The notes beneath the pieces are model-generated. The model did no database searches. It had not been told where the DNA came from and saw only the letters and a list, made by a program, of their open reading frames with translations. A program made the position numbers and the translations under genes. This document shows, piece by piece, positions 60,401 to 64,000 of a DNA stretch of 64,000 nucleotides; position 1 is the first letter of the stretch, and every line of letters starts with the position of its first letter. Location: NCBI GenBank assembly GCA_026122225.1, contig JANEZZ010001956.1, positions 126,501-190,500 on the forward strand. Direction: 5' to 3'. The stretch comes from Heloderma charlesbogerti. Lineage: Eukaryota; Chordata; Lepidosauria; Squamata; Helodermatidae.

Positions 60401-62059
60401 TTAGACAATTGGAACTTTTGAAGAGATATAGTCACCTTTTTAGAATGTTTCTATAACTATTAATTGTGTCAGTATGTTCCCTTTCTCCTTCCTGATTTGT
60501 TTTCCTTTCCCTAATTCTCGTTTTTACAAACACTTCTAATCCACTAGCTAAATGCATTGCTGAGCACACTCTCAAAACAGCTTAAGGTTTTTTAAAGCTG
60601 TCTCAGCCTATATATGTTTAAGTTCATAGATACTAAGCTGAAGACAGACAAAGGGATGGTCTATTTTGTATCTATTTTTCTTTCATATTGTATAGACATG
60701 TAGTTGTTGTTTGCAACAGCTAACTGAAAACTCATTAAAAATTCATTTGACAGGAAATCTTATATTATAAAAATTAAGTCAACAGTGCAATCCTATAAAT
60801 ATCTACTCAGATGCAAGTCCCATTTGAATTCAATGGGGCTTACTCCCAGGTAAGCATCCACAGGATTGCAACCTAAAGGTACTTTAACAGGATAGAAATA
60901 ATATATCCATATATGGTAACGAAAAGAAAATAATTTAATACTGGCAGCATAAGATCAACCAGAGGCACACAACTACAGGAGAGGCCTTCCAACAAAACAT
61001 CAGTGATGCATGTTCCATTTATTTTATGTTTGCTGTGACAATCAGTACTGTGTGCTAGCAAAATCTATCCAATTTTGTGGAAACCTTAAAAGCTCAATTC
61101 ACACATGCGAGCAGCAGTGAGGAACTGCTTGAAAAAAAAGGCAGACATTATTTCATTCAGCAAGCTGTTCGCATACAGTAGGTCTCCCAGCACTGCAACT
61201 GCAACAACAACATATGATGACAATCACCAGTAGTCCAGGGGTATGCCCAAGTTAGAACAGTCATCACCTCTGTTTGCGTGGGCAAATTGGGCCTAAGAAA
61301 AGCATATTATCTTGCTGCATAATCTACACAGAACCACAGACATCTGCTGTAGAAAGGCATTTGCACTGGTTAACCATTTGTTATACATAACAAATACCTA
61401 AAGGCACTACTTAGTTTATTATGTTCACAATCAGCATATAGTATGGATTAGCTGAACTGAAGATACCTTCCTACTCTGATCAGCATAGAATATTTCATGC
61501 CAGTATTCTTTTTAAATGTGCAAGGGTCTTCACGGGCTATTAGGTTCATTTTGCTAACATCCGGAGGTTGGTGTCAAGTCAAGTCAATGTATTATTTATA
61601 ACTATAAATTACTATGATATATAAAAATCACAATGTGAATAAAGGACAATTTAGGCATCATATCAGAAAGTGCAAATAAAACACTGAGGTAAAAATGCAG
61701 GTCAACTGGGCATAAAAATGCAGGAAAATCATCTACCAGCAAGTTTAAAGCAAAATGGTTACATCAAATAATCGCCAGTACAAGCAATATCAATTTACTG
61801 GATAAATTCATGTCAAATTTTATAAAGAAATAAATTCTGTAAATGACAAAATTTGTCTTGATTGGACAAGCAGCAGCAAATCATTACATAAGCTGAAAAC
61901 TCAGAAAAGACATCCAACAAGTTACAAAGTCTAGTTCTAGCATTCTCATACAATGGGCGGTATAATAAATAATGTACATTGGTCCACTGTCTTCAGACTG
62001 ATTTCAAGTGGTGGGTTGCCCAGTATTATTGTGTGTATGCGTGCGTGCGTGTGTGTGTG

Positions 62060-62131
<72 letters not shown>

Positions 62132-62963
62132 TATGTACATGATATGTTTGAGACTATTTGCTGAAAATCAACCACCAAAACTTTTGACCATGCCAGAATT
62201 TGCACCTTGCAGGAATCATCTCATGACATTCCAACTGCAATCCTATGCACAGCTACCTGTAAACAAGCTCCACTGTACACAGTGGGGCATGCTTCTAAAT
62301 AAACATGCATAAGGTTGCTCTGTTGGGCATTTTTGCCTCTATGAGCACTAGCTATTCAAACGCACAACTAACACACACCAATATGGTGCCAACAACATCT
62401 TAAGACATTAATTTTCATCTCCCCCAGCTCTTTGAGGATATGTAGTAGATGAACTCACTCTCAAACCTTCCAATGTTGCAGACTTTTTACTTTAGAGAGG
62501 ATGCTGCAGAGCCTGTTCAGATGAACCTCATTTGAGGTTCACAGCCTTGTAGTGTAAACATAGGAAGCCAAGAAGTCCCTCAGTTTAAGGAAAATGATTA
62601 GGTGGATTTGATCTTCACCATTAAAAGCAGTACTATGGCTGGAAGCCAGAAGTGTGAGGCGGGTTACCCTATTTCTTTTAGTTTTATCAGATGGAGAAAG
62701 CAAAATGTCACAAGTTTACGTGCCTTCTGTAACTATTTTCATTTTGTAAGCCCCAGTCTGACCTGCTCCTGGAGTGCTATGTGCCTAGCATCAAGTTTCT
62801 GCTGCAAAGATAAGGCTTGTTCTTCATATTTCTGTTTGAGAGCGGCAACAATAGCCTCATGCTGTTCTCTTGCACGCTGAAGAGCATCAGAGCGCCTAAG
62901 TTCCAGGAGCTGCTGCTGCAAGCTTTCCATGGCAACTTCTGCTACTTTGGATTGTTTGATCAG
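28469..62963 (-). CDS. CEP152: CEP152, centrosomal protein 152 (20 coding exons in window; 5' end outside)
   Basis: CEP152 forms, with CEP63 and CEP57, the cylindrical scaffold around the proximal centriole. It recruits PLK4 and CPAP to start centriole duplication. Joining 20 exons, each bounded by AG acceptor and GT donor, gives 4281 nt: 1426 codons and a TAA stop with no internal stop and consistent phases. Recognised segments include [53 protein letters not shown] and the terminal QQDSGFDSP. Nearly the whole visible protein is predicted coiled coil (Glu/Lys/Leu rich); the last 311 residues are low-complexity tail. Mammalian CEP152 is about 1700 residues, so roughly 280 N-terminal residues, including the PLK4-binding acidic segment, lie past 64000. 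No frameshift or nonsense codon was found, so the gene looks functional. Orthology is recognised from memory, not from an alignment run here. Confidence 0.97.
29644..29747 (-). CDS. CEP152: CEP152 window exon 19
   Basis: 104 nt, residues 1081-1115 plus one base of an Ala codon. Acceptor AG 29748-29749, donor GT 29642-29643. Encodes [20 protein letters not shown] then [14 protein letters not shown], matching mammalian [22 protein letters not shown]. Confidence 0.96.
31104..31260 (-). CDS. CEP152: CEP152 window exon 18
   Basis: 157 nt, residues 1029-1080 plus two bases of an Ala codon. Acceptor AG 31261-31262, donor GT 31102-31103. Encodes [20 protein letters not shown] and [20 protein letters not shown], nearly identical to mammalian CEP152; one of the strongest anchors of the identification. 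Confidence 0.97.
31431..31876 (-). mobile_element. RTE-BovB LINE 3' fragment with 10-bp TSD, in CEP152 intron
   Basis: The element at 31441-31866 is flanked by TTATAAGCAT repeats (31431-31440 and 31867-31876). It lies in the same orientation as CEP152. It encodes [40 protein letters not shown] and [12 protein letters not shown] without an internal stop. 5'-truncated, like most BovB copies. Confidence 0.93.
31926..32029 (-). CDS. CEP152: CEP152 window exon 17
   Basis: 104 nt, residues 994-1028 plus one base of a Ser codon. Acceptor AG 32030-32031, donor GT 31924-31925. Reads [20 protein letters not shown], then [13 protein letters not shown], matching mammalian ALEELRGQYIKAVKKIK. A BovB insertion lies 60 bp into the following intron. 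Confidence 0.95.
32115..32205 (-). CDS. CEP152: CEP152 window exon 16
   Basis: 91 nt, residues 964-993 plus two bases of an Arg codon. Acceptor AG 32206-32207, donor GT 32113-32114. Encodes [20 protein letters not shown] then LKASSVPPR, matching mammalian VVEELIEENNDMKNKLEEL. The CEP63/CEP57-binding segment of human CEP152 lies in this C-terminal coiled-coil region. Confidence 0.95.
32690..33690 (+). mobile_element. L2/CR1-group LINE fragment, mosaic
   Basis: The plus-strand coding remnants ACACGGATTATCTGGATCTG (about 32775) and CAGGTTTGCAATTTGGGGCT (about 33370) and the 3' UTR CAGCACCAGGTGAATACTTT to GGATGGGATGCTAACTGTGT belong to the LINE family seen on the other strand at 42440-43560. About 32880-33130 does not fit and may be a secondary insertion. 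Confidence 0.6.
34504..34517. repeat. Homopolymer run of 14 G
   Basis: Plus-strand G14. In CEP152 pre-mRNA it is C14, starting about 40 nt downstream of the exon 15 donor at 34557-34558. Confidence 0.95.
34559..34735 (-). CDS. CEP152: CEP152 window exon 15
   Basis: 177 nt, residues 905-963 plus one base of a Glu codon. Acceptor AG 34736-34737, donor GT 34557-34558. Contains the Cys/His cluster [14 protein letters not shown], like mammalian DLCCGHCFQELEK, then [21 protein letters not shown] run of 14 C in the pre-mRNA starts about 40 nt downstream of the donor. Confidence 0.96.
35495..35590. repeat. Short palindromic MITE copy
   Basis: GTGCAATCCTGTGTAAGTTT and GCTTACTCCCAGGTAAACAC followed by GCATAGGATTTCACAG are the inverted arms of the 85-bp family. 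Confidence 0.7.
35703..35890 (-). mobile_element. tRNA-derived SINE, 3' part
   Basis: (TTTA)n then GCATTTATATCCCGCC, AACCCAAGGCGGCATACACA and GGGCTGAGAGTCTGTGACTG. It lacks the tRNA head and abuts CEP152 exon 14's downstream intron boundary. Confidence 0.75.
35947..36112 (-). CDS. CEP152: CEP152 window exon 14
   Basis: 166 nt, residues 850-904 plus the first base of an Asp codon. Acceptor AG 36113-36114, donor GT 35945-35946. Poorly conserved hydrophilic linker ([20 protein letters not shown]) between the large coiled-coil exon and the C-terminal coiled coil. Its assignment rests on splice sites, position and frame rather than on strong similarity. Confidence 0.85.
37542..37793 (-). mobile_element. 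tRNA-derived SINE with L2-like 3' end, near full length
   Basis: Minus-strand head: A-box-like TGGTGAGAGTGACGGACTGG and B-box GGGTTCTAGTCC (complement of GGACTAGAACCC near 37730). The body includes GGCCCAAAGTCACCCAGTGA, and the 3' end GGCGGGGTATAAATGCAAT is followed by (AAAT)n, typical of L2/CR1 tails. Shorter copies lie at 35703 and 38512, and plus-strand relatives at 14627 and 47345. Confidence 0.8.
37900..38050. mobile_element. hAT-like MITE with 8-bp TSD (7 of 8)
   Basis: The element at 37908-38042 starts CAGCCTTCCCCAAGCTGGTG and ends TAAGTTGGGGAAGATTG, between GGCTAGGC and GGCTGGGC. A truncated relative lies at 19952. Confidence 0.8.
38512..38661 (-). mobile_element. tRNA-derived SINE, 3' part
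   Basis: (TTAC)n(TTTA)n then ACCCCGCCTTTTTTCCTCTT and GGGTTGGGCTGAGAGTCTGT. Truncated before the tRNA-like head. Confidence 0.75.
39050..39703 (-). CDS. CEP152: CEP152 window exon 13 (large coiled-coil exon)
   Basis: 654 nt, residues 632-849, the longest internal exon, phase 0 both ends. Acceptor AG 39704-39705, donor GT 39048-39049. Starts [17 protein letters not shown] and contains [18 protein letters not shown], the near-invariant [30 protein letters not shown] and [19 protein letters not shown]. This is the best conserved part of the visible protein and identifies it as CEP152 on its own. Confidence 0.97.
40518..40649 (-). CDS. CEP152: CEP152 window exon 12 (symmetric 44-codon exon)
   Basis: 132 nt, residues 588-631, phase 0 both ends. 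Acceptor AG 40650-40651, donor GT 40516-40517. [20 protein letters not shown] (Trp 599) and [16 protein letters not shown] (Trp 620) are two tandem copies of the Trp motif, matching mammalian AHQRWLGELPELAEY and EQKKWEEQ. Confidence 0.94.
41130..41393 (-). CDS. CEP152: CEP152 window exon 11 (symmetric 88-codon exon)
   Basis: 264 nt, residues 500-587, phase 0 both ends. Acceptor AG 41394-41395, donor GT 41128-41129. Starts [13 protein letters not shown], with Trp 512 at exon codon 13, then the [20 protein letters not shown] segment that corresponds to mammalian CGSQTDQVTTSD. Confidence 0.94.
41860..42051 (-). CDS. CEP152: CEP152 window exon 10 (symmetric 64-codon exon)
   Basis: 192 nt, residues 436-499, phase 0 both ends. 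Acceptor AG 42052-42053, donor GT 41858-41859. Coiled coil with two copies of a Trp-centred motif: [12 protein letters not shown] (Trp 470) and [13 protein letters not shown] (Trp 493). I could not place this exon in the human protein as I remember it, so it may be a lineage-specific or alternatively spliced exon. Splice sites and frame agree with its neighbours. Confidence 0.85.
42386..42453. repeat. Compound microsatellite (TC)n ... (TAAA)n
   Basis: About 15 TC units end at 42422 and are followed by about six TAAA units, which form the complement of the tail of the minus-strand LINE next to it. Confidence 0.9.
42440..43560 (-). mobile_element. L2/CR1-group LINE, C-terminal RT and 3' UTR, in CEP152 intron
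   Basis: A 260-codon open frame (42773-43555) starts [16 protein letters not shown], has [15 protein letters not shown] and ends in the family's C-terminal [15 protein letters not shown]. The RT active-site Tyr-Ala-Asp-Asp reads DADD ([12 protein letters not shown]), so the Tyr is lost while both catalytic Asp remain. 5'-truncated; same orientation as CEP152. An exact clade within the Jockey superfamily was not assigned. Confidence 0.85.
43921..44757. mobile_element. PIF/Harbinger-like MITE copy 1, interrupted
   Basis: The left end GAGCAATCCTATGGCTACTA and right end GCATAGGTTTGCGCCCTTA match copy 2 (45665-46081) in inverted orientation. The centre is interrupted at 44151-44627 by a GC-rich palindromic element. 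Assigned to PIF/Harbinger only by the TTA flank of copy 2. Confidence 0.65.
44151..44627. mobile_element. GC-rich palindromic hAT-like element nested in MITE
   Basis: Starts CAGTCCCCAACCTTTTTGGG and ends GGGGGTTGGGGACCCCTG. Long inverted arms: GCAGTAGGGGTGTGGGAACC (44190s) pairs with GGTTCCCACACCCCTACTGC (44540s), and further inner pairs such as TCCTCGCTGGCCCT with AGGGCCAGTGAGGA continue to CCTGTTCTTTG / CAAAGAACAGG near the centre. TCTAG borders both ends. The resemblance to a family also found in mammals is from memory. Confidence 0.75.
45662..46084. mobile_element. PIF/Harbinger-like MITE copy 2 with TTA TSD
   Basis: The element at 45665-46081 starts GGGAGCAATCCTAT and ends ATAGGATCGCACCC. 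TTA stands on both sides (45662-45664, 46082-46084). No transposase. Related to 43921-44757 and more distantly to 59840-60295. Confidence 0.7.
46570..46705 (-). CDS. CEP152: CEP152 window exon 9
   Basis: 136 nt, residues 390-435, ending in phase 0. Acceptor AG 46706-46707, donor GT 46568-46569. Reads [20 protein letters not shown] then [21 protein letters not shown] 4.5 kb intron follows (42052-46569), filled with LINE and nested MITE sequence. Confidence 0.95.
46830..46958 (-). CDS. CEP152: CEP152 window exon 8
   Basis: 129 nt, residues 347-389 plus two bases of a Lys codon. Acceptor AG 46959-46960, donor GT 46828-46829. Starts [21 protein letters not shown], matching the mammalian [10 protein letters not shown] block. 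The next intron is only 124 bp. Confidence 0.95.
47345..47570 (+). mobile_element. tRNA-derived SINE, diverged
   Basis: AGAGCCGGTGTGGCAGGCTG (A-box region), GATTCAAGTTCC (B box), CTGAGCTCCTTAGACGAAGG and a TAATGCATAAAT tail. Antisense to CEP152. Confidence 0.65.
49619..49749 (-). CDS. CEP152: CEP152 window exon 7
   Basis: 131 nt, residues 304-346 plus two bases of an Arg codon (AG|G). Acceptor AG 49750-49751, donor GT 49617-49618. Contains [20 protein letters not shown] and ends EALDR, matching the conserved NQDLCNQMRQMVQDFD block of mammals. Confidence 0.96.
49770..49860 (-). mobile_element. L2/CR1-group LINE 3' end
   Basis: TATTTATTTATTTCATTTCT then CGACGCTCTCTGGGCGGTTC, complement of a LINE 3' terminus, immediately upstream of exon 7. 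Confidence 0.65.
50405..50512 (-). CDS. CEP152: CEP152 window exon 6
   Basis: 108 nt, residues 268-303, phase 0 at both ends, so skipping it would keep the frame. Acceptor AG 50513-50514, donor GT 50403-50404. The first half is a charged Ser/Thr-rich linker ([13 protein letters not shown]); coiled coil resumes at [16 protein letters not shown]. Confidence 0.93.
52024..52222 (-). CDS. CEP152: CEP152 window exon 5
   Basis: 199 nt, residues 201-267. Acceptor AG 52223-52224, donor GT 52022-52023. Contains [20 protein letters not shown] followed by [19 protein letters not shown], matching mammalian LSKDEFILKLKAE and [11 protein letters not shown]. The intron upstream (52223-54867) carries an antisense BovB insertion. 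Confidence 0.96.
52401..53610 (+). mobile_element. RTE-BovB LINE with long open RT frame and 13-bp TSD, in CEP152 intron
   Basis: The element at 52414-53597 lies between ATGATATAGCAGA repeats (52401-52413 and 53598-53610), antisense to CEP152. The reading frame from 52487 to the element's end is uninterrupted and carries [32 protein letters not shown], the YADD active site in [14 protein letters not shown] and the C-terminal [15 protein letters not shown] and [10 protein letters not shown]. The endonuclease domain and 5' UTR are missing, so it cannot move on its own. Confidence 0.96.
53975..54195 (+). mobile_element. L2/CR1-group LINE 3' end
   Basis: AACTAAAGAGCACGTTATTC, TTTATTGAATGCTGCTTGAG and an A-rich tail near 54185. 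Coding sequence already lost. Confidence 0.5.
54868..55028 (-). CDS. CEP152: CEP152 window exon 4
   Basis: 161 nt, residues 148-200 plus two bases of codon 201 (AG|T, Ser). Acceptor AG 55029-55030, donor GT 54866-54867. Begins [20 protein letters not shown] and holds the strongly conserved, non-coiled stretch [12 protein letters not shown], a good diagnostic of CEP152. Confidence 0.96.
55520..55990. repeat. Old dispersed repeat interrupted by the Sauria SINE
   Basis: Left part ATCTGATGAAGTGGACTCTA to TTTGTTAGTCTC, right part GGTGCTACAAGATCCTTTG. Joined across the SINE they recreate a repeat whose complement is seen at 5015-5110. The family was not named. Confidence 0.65.
55590..55932 (+). 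mobile_element. Sauria SINE (tRNA-derived, BovB-type 3' end)
   Basis: The tRNA-like head TTGGCTTAGTGGTTAAGACG contains the A box and CAGTTCGAGACC the B box. The 3' end AGAGTCGGACACGACTGG matches the BovB 3' terminus, which is how this SINE is mobilised. The tail reads ACCTTTACCTTTT. Flanked by CTAAGGT (55590-55596 and 55926-55932). Diagnostic of squamates. Confidence 0.93.
57267..57358 (-). CDS. CEP152: CEP152 window exon 3
   Basis: 92 nt encoding residues 117-147; its first two bases complete a Gly codon with the G left by the previous exon. Acceptor AG 57359-57360, donor GT 57265-57266. Gln-rich coiled coil ([13 protein letters not shown]) ending NEMNKALQ. Confidence 0.93.
58792..58939 (-). 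CDS. CEP152: CEP152 window exon 2
   Basis: 148 nt encoding residues 68-116 plus the first base of codon 117. Acceptor AG 58940-58941, donor GT 58790-58791. Contains [13 protein letters not shown] and [19 protein letters not shown], the latter matching the conserved KLTRSLEESQKQCAHLL segment of mammalian CEP152. Coiled coil. Confidence 0.95.
59025..59152 (+). mobile_element. CR1 LINE 3' end
   Basis: CTTCAAGACGAGGCTGGACA, CATCTGTCAGGGATGCTCTG and the CR1 terminus CTACTATTCTATGAT. Opposite strand to the copy at 400-525. Confidence 0.85.
59840..60295. repeat. Diverged MITE, distant copy of the 45.7 kb family
   Basis: Begins AGGGTGCAACCTTATGGAT and shares CCTCTCCACTCCCCGCCCAC and CTGCTCTTATGAG with 45665-46081; ends near AGTATTGCTCTCCCC. 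Ends too diverged for a TSD call. Confidence 0.55.
60785..60880. repeat. Short palindromic MITE copy
   Basis: GTGCAATCCTATAAATATCT to CAGGATTGCAACCTAAAG, with inner ACTCAGATGCAAGTCCCATT and GGGGCTTACTCCCAGGTAAG as the opposing arms. Best copy of the 85-bp family. Confidence 0.75.
62030..62132. repeat. (GT)n(AT)n(AC)n microsatellite with perfect palindrome
   Basis: Alternating GT, AT, GT, AT and AC blocks. Positions 62075-62128, ten GT, seven AT and ten AC units, are a perfect 54-bp palindrome. Confidence 0.95.
62237..62325. repeat. Short palindromic MITE copy
   Basis: CTGCAATCCTATGCACAGCT and AACATGCATAAGGTTGCTCT flank a diverged centre of the 85-bp family. Confidence 0.65.
62763..62963 (-). 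CDS. CEP152: CEP152 window exon 1
   Basis: Encodes residues 1-67 of the visible protein (numbering starts here). Acceptor AG at 62964-62965, donor GT at 62761-62762; 201 nt, phase 0 at both ends. Reads [20 protein letters not shown] near its start, then [11 protein letters not shown] and [15 protein letters not shown], close to mammalian CEP152. It is the most 5' exon visible; the sequence up to 64000 is intron. Confidence 0.95.
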
Positions 62964-64000
62964 CTACGAAACAAAACAACAAGCACATCTGTTAGTTCGT
63001 AACACATTCTTTCAAATGTGGGCTGCCTTTAACATAAGCAACCATCAATGTATAGTTCAGGTAAAGCTCCACAATGGAATTAACTGTAAGTCACAGATTT
63101 CTAGTAATAGACAGAAACATATATGTGCTTGCAGAAATCAACCATCGGGCTATGAAGGAAGAGAACAGTTGGCAAATCTGACACACATCTTGGGAGGAAA
63201 AGATTAAAATCATACTGAACGGGGACTATCCCACATGTACCAGCATGGGATAGTGGCTGCCTCCCCACTCCCAACCCCCTTTTCTTGTATGCATCAAAAG
63301 CAAACTGGCCTCCTTTGGTTGGGAAATTTGTATTACTAAATCTTATCTTCAAAACACCTTCGCTCACATCTCCTTGCCATGCATGAGCTTCAGTGTAACA
63401 GAACTGATCTGACATAATTTTCCCTTTTTGTTCTTTCCCCCTAGACATGGGAGTGCACAAGAGCTAGCTTTGCAAAGTATGGGGGTGGGGTGGGGGAACA
63501 ATAGCAATGTCAGCCTGCCATGCTCTAAACCCAGCCCAAGCCTACCACTGCAAATCTATTCCTCTGAACCAGCAAAAGGGGGGGGGGAATTGTGCAGCAA
63601 CGTTAGATGGCATGGTCTCCATTTCTCATTATCTTCACTTGGCTCTAAGGGGCACTATGGGCCAAACATTGTGCCCATGTTGCTGCAACAGCAAGCAGAT
63701 ATAGACTGTGATGTCCTTCCTATCCCCAGCAACCTCATTATCTCCCTGTTCAGCTTTTCCAAAGAGAGAAAGCACATTCCTGGTTTCCCTGGGAAATGGT
63801 GATGGCTGCATGTCTATGTTGAGGGAAGAGAGTGGGGCAACAGAGAGCTTTAATCTCCACAGTCCCACACCTTTGGGTTTTTACCTGTATTGTGCTCATG
63901 CCAAATACCACAAACTTCCAACTCATACAACACACCTTCCAAGCATTATTTTTAGTAGGCAGCTATAAATATCTTATGATGTGAACACTGACAGAATTTT
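62964..64000. other. CEP152 intron, no further exon recognised
   Basis: Searched on the minus strand for an acceptor-exon-donor with CEP152-like coiled coil upstream of exon 1; none was found. The next 5' exon must lie beyond the window. Confidence 0.6.

Overview
The window is vertebrate nuclear DNA, almost certainly from a squamate reptile (lizard or snake). The repeats point there: three RTE-BovB LINE insertions, a Sauria-type tRNA SINE whose 3' end matches BovB, a 5S rRNA-derived SINE, CR1 and L2/CR1-group LINE fragments, a tyrosine-recombinase (DIRS-like) retrotransposon and many hAT-like MITEs. I cannot name the species.

The only host gene I can support is CEP152 (centrosomal protein 152, the PLK4/CPAP scaffold of centriole duplication) on the minus strand. 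Twenty coding exons lie between 62963 and 28469. I set every boundary at a GT donor and an AG acceptor. The 20 pieces add up to 4281 nt, that is 1426 in-frame codons plus a stop, with all split codons agreeing. The 5' end of the gene (promoter, first exons and the N-terminal PLK4-binding part, a few hundred residues) lies beyond the right edge. The protein ends in [14 protein letters not shown], very like mammalian CEP152.

Layout: 1-28.1 kb is intergenic and carries only repeats. The largest is a 5.6 kb DIRS-like element (about 6390-12003) with inverted terminal repeats, an internal complementary region, and decayed gag, RT/RNase H and tyrosine recombinase ORFs on the minus strand. Several hAT-like elements have recognisable 8-bp target duplications, two of them perfect. 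In human the neighbour on this side is FBN1; no FBN1 exon was seen here. 28.1-28.5 kb is the CEP152 3' UTR with a candidate poly(A) signal. 28.5-64 kb is CEP152, whose introns hold BovB copies (31.4 and 52.4 kb), LINE fragments, tRNA-derived SINEs, a Sauria SINE nested in an older repeat, a palindromic GC-rich hAT-like element nested in another MITE, and microsatellites.

The points most worth a second look are the complete DIRS architecture, a Trp-centred repeat that lines up with the starts of symmetrical phase-0 CEP152 exons, a DSGFDS degron-like motif at the CEP152 C-terminus, and the nested palindromic element at 44.2 kb. I saw no wholly new gene system. All comparisons with known proteins and repeats are from memory, without a database search.
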